From Palsa-504 sp963835775 (GTDB taxonomy: Bacteria > Actinomycetota > Actinomycetes > Streptosporangiales > Streptosporangiaceae), in contig CAWIHB010000019.1 in assembly GCA_963835775.1 (NCBI GenBank), positions 1-64,000 on the forward strand: 64,000 bases of DNA, read 5' to 3'. The notes below the pieces were generated by a model. That model saw only the letters and a list, made by a program, of their open reading frames with translations. It made no database searches and was not told the DNA's origin. Both the position numbers and the translations under genes were made by a program. This document shows positions 60,341-64,000 of this stretch, piece by piece (the stretch's first letter is position 1; every line of letters begins with the position of its first letter).

Positions 60341-61716
60341 GTGGCGGTCGAGGTCCTGATCCCCAAGCTGGGGCTGACCATGGAAACCGGGCTGATCGAG
60401 GAGTGGCTGGTCGAGCCCGGCACCGCGGTCAAGCCGGGTGACCCGCTGCTGCGGCTGGCCACCGACAAGGTGAACGTCGAGGTGGAGGCGGAGGAGCCGG
60501 CCTGTTCCACCCGGCCGTGGCGTCCGGCACCGAACTGCCGCCCGGCGCCCTGATCGGCTGGCTGCTGGAGGCCGGCGAAGAGCCCCCCGGAGCCGCCGCC
60601 GGTTCCCCGCCCCCCGCGGCCGCGGCGCCGGCTGCGACCGGGACGCCGGCCGCGACCGAGGCACCGGCCGCCGCCGGCCCACAGGCCGGACCTCAGAACG
60701 GCGCCCCGCCGGCCCGCACCGGCCGGCTGTTCGCCTCGCCCAACGCCCGCCGCGTGGCCCGCGAGCGCGGGATCGACGTCGCCCGGCTGAACGGCACCGG
60801 CCCGGGCGGGCGCATCATCACGGCCGACGTACTCGACGCGGCAGCCACCGCGCCCGGCGTCCCGGGCCAGGTGACCTCGCCGCTGGTCCGGCGGGACGCC
60901 GCTGCGGCCCGGGTGGACCTCGGCGCCGTGGCCGGCACCGGCCCGGGCGGCAAGGTCCTCCGCTCCGACGTCCAGGCCGCCGCGGCCGCCCAGGCGCCGG
61001 ACGGCGGCCAGGCGGCCCCGCTAGCCGCGGCCCAGGTCATCCCGCTCACCGGCATGCGCGGCGTCATCGCCTCCCGGATGCACGCCAGCCTGCACGAGAT
61101 GGCCCAGCTCACGCTGGGCGCCGACGCGGTCATGGACGCCGCGGTGGCGCTGCGGGCCGAGCTCAAGGAGCAGTGGCAGCAGGCCGGGATGCCGGTGCCG
61201 ACGATCACCGACCTGGTGGTCCGGGCCGCCGCGCTGGCCCTGCGCGAGCACCCGCGCCTCAACGCGTCGGTGCACGACAACGCCGTCCACGTTCAGCCCG
61301 AGATCAACGTGGGCCTGGCCGTCGCCCTCGAGGAGGGCCTCATGGTCCCCGTCCTCAAGCGCGCCGACCAGCTGCCGCTGTCCATGATGGCCGCCGAGAG
61401 CCGCCGCCTGGCCCAGGGTGCCCGCGACGGCCGCCTGGCCCTGGCCGAACTCGAGGGCGGCACCTTCACGGTAAGCACGCTGGGCAGCTACGGCATCGAC
61501 TTCTTCACCCCGGTGATCACCCCCGGCCAGGTCGCGATCCTGGGCGTCGGCCGGCTCCGCAACTCGGTCCGGTGGGAAGGGACGACCCCCGTGCGCACAC
61601 AGGTGCTGACCCTGAGCATCACCTTCGACCACCGGGCCGTCGACGGCGCACCGACCGCCGAATTCCTGCGCTCCGTGGTGTCACGCCTGGCCCACCCGCT
61701 GTCATTGCTCGCTTAA
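60341..61716 (+). pseudogene. Dihydrolipoamide acyltransferase E2, single-base frameshift
   Basis: Lipoyl domain (GTG 60341; lipoyl Lys in ATDKVNVEVEAEE), then Pro/Ala linkers, two peripheral-subunit-binding domains (FASPNARRVARERGIDVARL; TSPLVRRDAAAARVDLGAVA) and a catalytic domain with DHRAVDG. Near 60498 a G is missing: GAGGAG-CCGGCC would read EEAGLFHPAVASG if one G were added, and the rest continues in that frame from 60517. A one-base sequencing or assembly error is as likely as a true mutation. Intact length would be about 460 aa. Confidence 0.85.
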
Positions 61717-61745
61717 CCGTACCGGCGCCCGCCACAGGAGGACTC

Positions 61746-62780
61746 ATGCGCGCCCTGCAGCTCAAGAGCTTCCAGTCCGATCCCGAGCTGGTCGACCTGC
61801 CCGAGCCCGAGCCGGGTCCCGGCCAGGTCGTGATCAAGGTCGGCGGCGCCGGCGCCTGTCACTCCGACCTGCACGTGATCAGGGAATTCGCCGAGGGGGC
61901 GGCGCCGTGGGGCCCGCCGTTCGTCCTCGGGCACGAAGCGGCCGGCTGGGTCCACCGGACCGGCAGCGGCGTCCGCGGGCTGGAGCCCGGCGCACCCGTT
62001 GCCGTGTACGGCCTGCTCGGCTGCGGGCAGTGCCAGCCGTGCGCCGCCGGGGCCGAGAACCTCTGCGTCCACGGCCTGGAAGGACCGCCGGGCATCGGGT
62101 TCGGCGTGGACGGCGCCATGGCCGAGTACCTGCTCATCAGCGATCCGCGGCGGCTGGTGCCCATCGGCGATCTCGATCCGGTGGATGTCGCGCCGCTGAC
62201 CGACGCCGGCCTCACGCCGTACCGCGCTATCAAACGGGTCCAGCCCAAGCTGACGCCGGGCTCCCACGCCGTGGTGATCGGGGCCGGCGGGCTCGGGCAC
62301 CTGGCCATCCAGATCCTCGGCGCGCTGACCCCGGCCCGGGTCATCGCGGTCGACACCCGCGATGACGCGCTGTCCCTGGCCCGGCAGGTCGGTGCGGCCG
62401 CCACCGTAAAGGCCGGCGACGACGCATCCGCGGCGGTCATCGACGCCACCGGCGGCGCCCGGGCCGACGTGGTGCTGGACTTCGTGGGCAGCGCCGCGAC
62501 CATCGCGCTCGGCGCTGCGGTGGCCAAGGTCGGCATGGACCTGGTGGTGGTCGGCGCCGCCGCGGGCCAGTTCAGCTGGAACTTCTACGCGCTGCCGTAC
62601 GAAGTCAGCCTGACCACCTCGTTCTGGGGCACCCTGCCCGAACTGCACGAGGTGATCGCCCTGGCCCGCCAGGGCCTGATCCAGGCCCACGTGCAGCGGT
62701 TCGCGCTCGAGCAGGCCATGCACGCCTACGAGCTGATGGAAGCGGGCCAGCTGTCCGGCCGCGCCGTCATGGTGCCGTAA
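61746..62780 (+). CDS. Zinc-containing alcohol dehydrogenase
   Basis: 344-aa MDR-type alcohol dehydrogenase. The catalytic zinc Cys is in GGAGACHSDLHV, with GHEAAG; the structural zinc Cys pattern is CGQCQPCAAGAENLC, and the cofactor motif GAGGLGHLAIQ. ATG 61746 follows CAGGAGGACTC. Between E2 and a PDR reductase on the plus strand, likely same transcript. NAD-dependent oxidation of an alcohol, or aldehyde reduction; substrate unknown. Confidence 0.93.
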   Translation: MRALQLKSFQSDPELVDLPEPEPGPGQVVIKVGGAGACHSDLHVIREFAEGAAPWGPPFVLGHEAAGWVHRTGSGVRGLEPGAPVAVYGLLGCGQCQPCAAGAENLCVHGLEGPPGIGFGVDGAMAEYLLISDPRRLVPIGDLDPVDVAPLTDAGLTPYRAIKRVQPKLTPGSHAVVIGAGGLGHLAIQILGALTPARVIAVDTRDDALSLARQVGAAATVKAGDDASAAVIDATGGARADVVLDFVGSAATIALGAAVAKVGMDLVVVGAAAGQFSWNFYALPYEVSLTTSFWGTLPELHEVIALARQGLIQAHVQRFALEQAMHAYELMEAGQLSGRAVMVP

Positions 62781-62800
62781 GCCGGCCGTCAGGGAGCAGC

Positions 62801-63799
62801 ATGTCCTCTGGTGAGGCGCCCAGCGCCGCGATGCTGACCGTATTCTCCGAACGCCGCAGCGATCTGCTCATCACCGCCCGCGAGGAGCGCGCCGAGGGCG
62901 TCATCTCGCTCACCCTGGCCGACCCCGGCGGCGCCCAGCTCCCGGCCTGGACGCCCGGCGCCCATATCGACCTGCTGCTGGAGGACACCGTCCGGCAGTA
63001 CTCGCTGTGCGGCGCCCCCGGCGACCAGCACCGCTGGCGGATCGCGGTGCTGCTGGACCCGGGCGGCCGCGGTGGGTCCCGCCGGGTGCACGAGACCCTG
63101 AACGTGGGAGACCTGGTCGCCGTCCGGGGCCCGCGCAACCACTTCCCGCTGCACGCGGTGCCGCGCTACATCTTCCTGGCCGGGGGCATCGGCATCACGC
63201 CGATCCTGCCCATGGTCGCCGCCGCCACCGAAGCGGGCGCCGACTGGCAGCTGTATTACGGCGGTCGCAGTCGGGCCTCCATGGCCTTCCTGGACGAACT
63301 GGCGCCCTACGGCGAGCGGGTGACCGTCTGGCCGCAGGACAGCCAGGGCCTGCTGCCGCTGGATGAGATCCTGGGCGACCCGGCCGGGGGCGCGCTGGTC
63401 TACTGCTGCGGGCCGGAGGCCCTGCTGGCCGCGGCCGAGCAGCGCTGCGCGGCCTGGCCGGCCGGGGCCCTGCACCTGGAGCGGTTCGCCGCCAAGCCGC
63501 AGCCCGAGCCGGCCGTAGGCCAGGGGGAGGAGGCCCCGTTCGAGGTGGTCTGCCAGCGCTCCGGGCTGACCGTCACCGTGCCGCCCGGCCAGTCGATCCT
63601 CGACGCGCTCGAGGAGCAGGGCGTGAGCGTACTCTCGTCCTGCCAGGAGGGCGTCTGCGGCACCTGCGAGACCCGGGTGCTGGAGGGCGTCCCCGATCAC
63701 CGCGACTCGCTGCTGTCCGAAGAGGAGCGGGAAGAGAACGAGTACATGATGGTCTGCGTCTCGCGGGCCAAGTCCGATCGGCTGGTGCTCGACCTGTGA
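62801..63799 (+). CDS. PDR/VanB-type Rieske oxygenase reductase
   Basis: 332-aa reductase that passes electrons from NAD(P)H via FMN to a 2Fe-2S centre. N-terminal flavin domain (RQYSLCGAPGD), NAD domain (FLAGGIGITPILPMV, YCCGPEALL) and C-terminal plant-type ferredoxin (CQEGVCGTC plus a later Cys). Immediately upstream of a VanA-like Rieske oxygenase gene, its probable partner. ATG 62801 with GGGAGCAGC upstream. Confidence 0.94.
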   Translation: MSSGEAPSAAMLTVFSERRSDLLITAREERAEGVISLTLADPGGAQLPAWTPGAHIDLLLEDTVRQYSLCGAPGDQHRWRIAVLLDPGGRGGSRRVHETLNVGDLVAVRGPRNHFPLHAVPRYIFLAGGIGITPILPMVAAATEAGADWQLYYGGRSRASMAFLDELAPYGERVTVWPQDSQGLLPLDEILGDPAGGALVYCCGPEALLAAAEQRCAAWPAGALHLERFAAKPQPEPAVGQGEEAPFEVVCQRSGLTVTVPPGQSILDALEEQGVSVLSSCQEGVCGTCETRVLEGVPDHRDSLLSEEEREENEYMMVCVSRAKSDRLVLDL

Positions 63800-63818
63800 A
63801 GACCACCGGGAGGCAACC

Positions 63819-64000
63819 GTGACCCAGACAGCTGACCAGGCCGGGTCCCGTAACTACCCGCTGAACTGCTGGTACGTCGTGGCTACCAGCGACGAGGTGG
63901 GCCGGGCGCTGCTGGCCAGGCAGGTGCTGGACCGCGGGCTGCTGCTGTTCCGCACCGCCGCGGGCCAGGTCTCGGTGCTCGATGACCGGTGCCCGCACCG
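63819..64000 (+). CDS. Rieske oxygenase (VanA-like), partial
   Basis: The first 60 codons of an oxygenase cut by the window end. GTG 63819 behind GGGAGGCAACC. The product begins MTQTADQAGSRNYPLNCWYV, continues VATSDEVGRALLARQV, and ends in the first Rieske pair CPHR. The N-terminal pattern matches vanillate O-demethylase/caffeate-type monooxygenase alpha chains. It pairs with the VanB-type reductase 19 bp upstream. Confidence 0.85.
   Translation, partial: MTQTADQAGSRNYPLNCWYVVATSDEVGRALLARQVLDRGLLLFRTAAGQVSVLDDRCPH

Noticed and set aside
1..64000. tRNA or rRNA genes, prophage or complete insertion sequence
   Set aside because: No cloverleaf-type sequences, rRNA segments, phage structural genes or transposase motifs were noticed on either strand.

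Overview
The window is 64 kb of very high-GC DNA with frequent GTG starts, strong GGAGG-type ribosome sites and ATGA/GTGA gene overlaps. An F420-type luciferase-like oxidoreductase, a TIGR03086 (mycothiol/DinB-fold) protein and many acyl-CoA, SDR, SnoaL and Rieske genes point to a soil actinomycete (Actinomycetota, possibly a Streptosporangiales/Frankia-like lineage; the rank below phylum is inference). No tRNA, rRNA, CRISPR array, integrase or intact transposase was seen.

Layout. 0-7 kb: a 1-Cys peroxiredoxin, a frameshifted MFS exporter, an array of eight 19-bp repeats with palindromes, then a secreted subtilisin with a Trp/Asn repeat tail followed directly by a membrane GGDEF-EAL protein. 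7-15 kb: an LhgO / HpaI-type aldolase / B3-B4-domain operon, a secreted-esterase remnant, a TetR regulator with a clear palindrome, a frameshifted MOSC-ferredoxin-reductase fusion, a metallo-beta-lactamase-fold hydrolase and a 5'-truncated acyl-CoA synthetase. 15-23 kb: a lower-GC XRE/two-TM islet, crotonases, a thioesterase, a cold-shock protein, a YVTN repeat protein and several gene remnants (phosphotransferase-aminotransferase, pyruvate kinase, phytanoyl-CoA dioxygenase), with a small hairpin element flanked by 8-bp direct repeats.

23-43 kb is a catabolic region: an LLM oxidoreductase and KstD-like flavoprotein; an MFS transporter fused by a deletion scar to a headless kinase; an SDR / TIM-barrel isomerase / SnoaL / SurE / phosphatase run; an epimerase and small-molecule kinase pair; and a complete ribose-type ABC importer (ATPase, permease, divergent lipoprotein) with SnoaL-like genes beside it. 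A 112-bp sequence carrying an operator-like palindrome and the start of a leader ORF occurs twice, upstream of the flavoprotein operon and upstream of the MFS gene.

43-64 kb continues with dihydrolipoamide dehydrogenase, acyl-CoA dehydrogenases, two Rieske oxygenases (one running off the end) with a PDR-type reductase, and a minus-strand operon of MDR reductase, acyl-CoA dehydrogenase, DUF35 protein, thiolase and second acyl-CoA dehydrogenase whose make-up resembles actinobacterial sterol side-chain retro-aldol operons. Next come alternating ThuA-SDR-ThuA-SDR genes and, divergently, an E1alpha/E1beta/E2 2-oxo-acid dehydrogenase set with a Zn alcohol dehydrogenase. Together this looks like uptake, oxidation, CoA-dependent shortening and oxidative decarboxylation of an unidentified cyclic or sugar-linked substrate. 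The many deletion scars and single-base frameshifts suggest a genome with ongoing gene decay, although some single-base shifts could be assembly errors.
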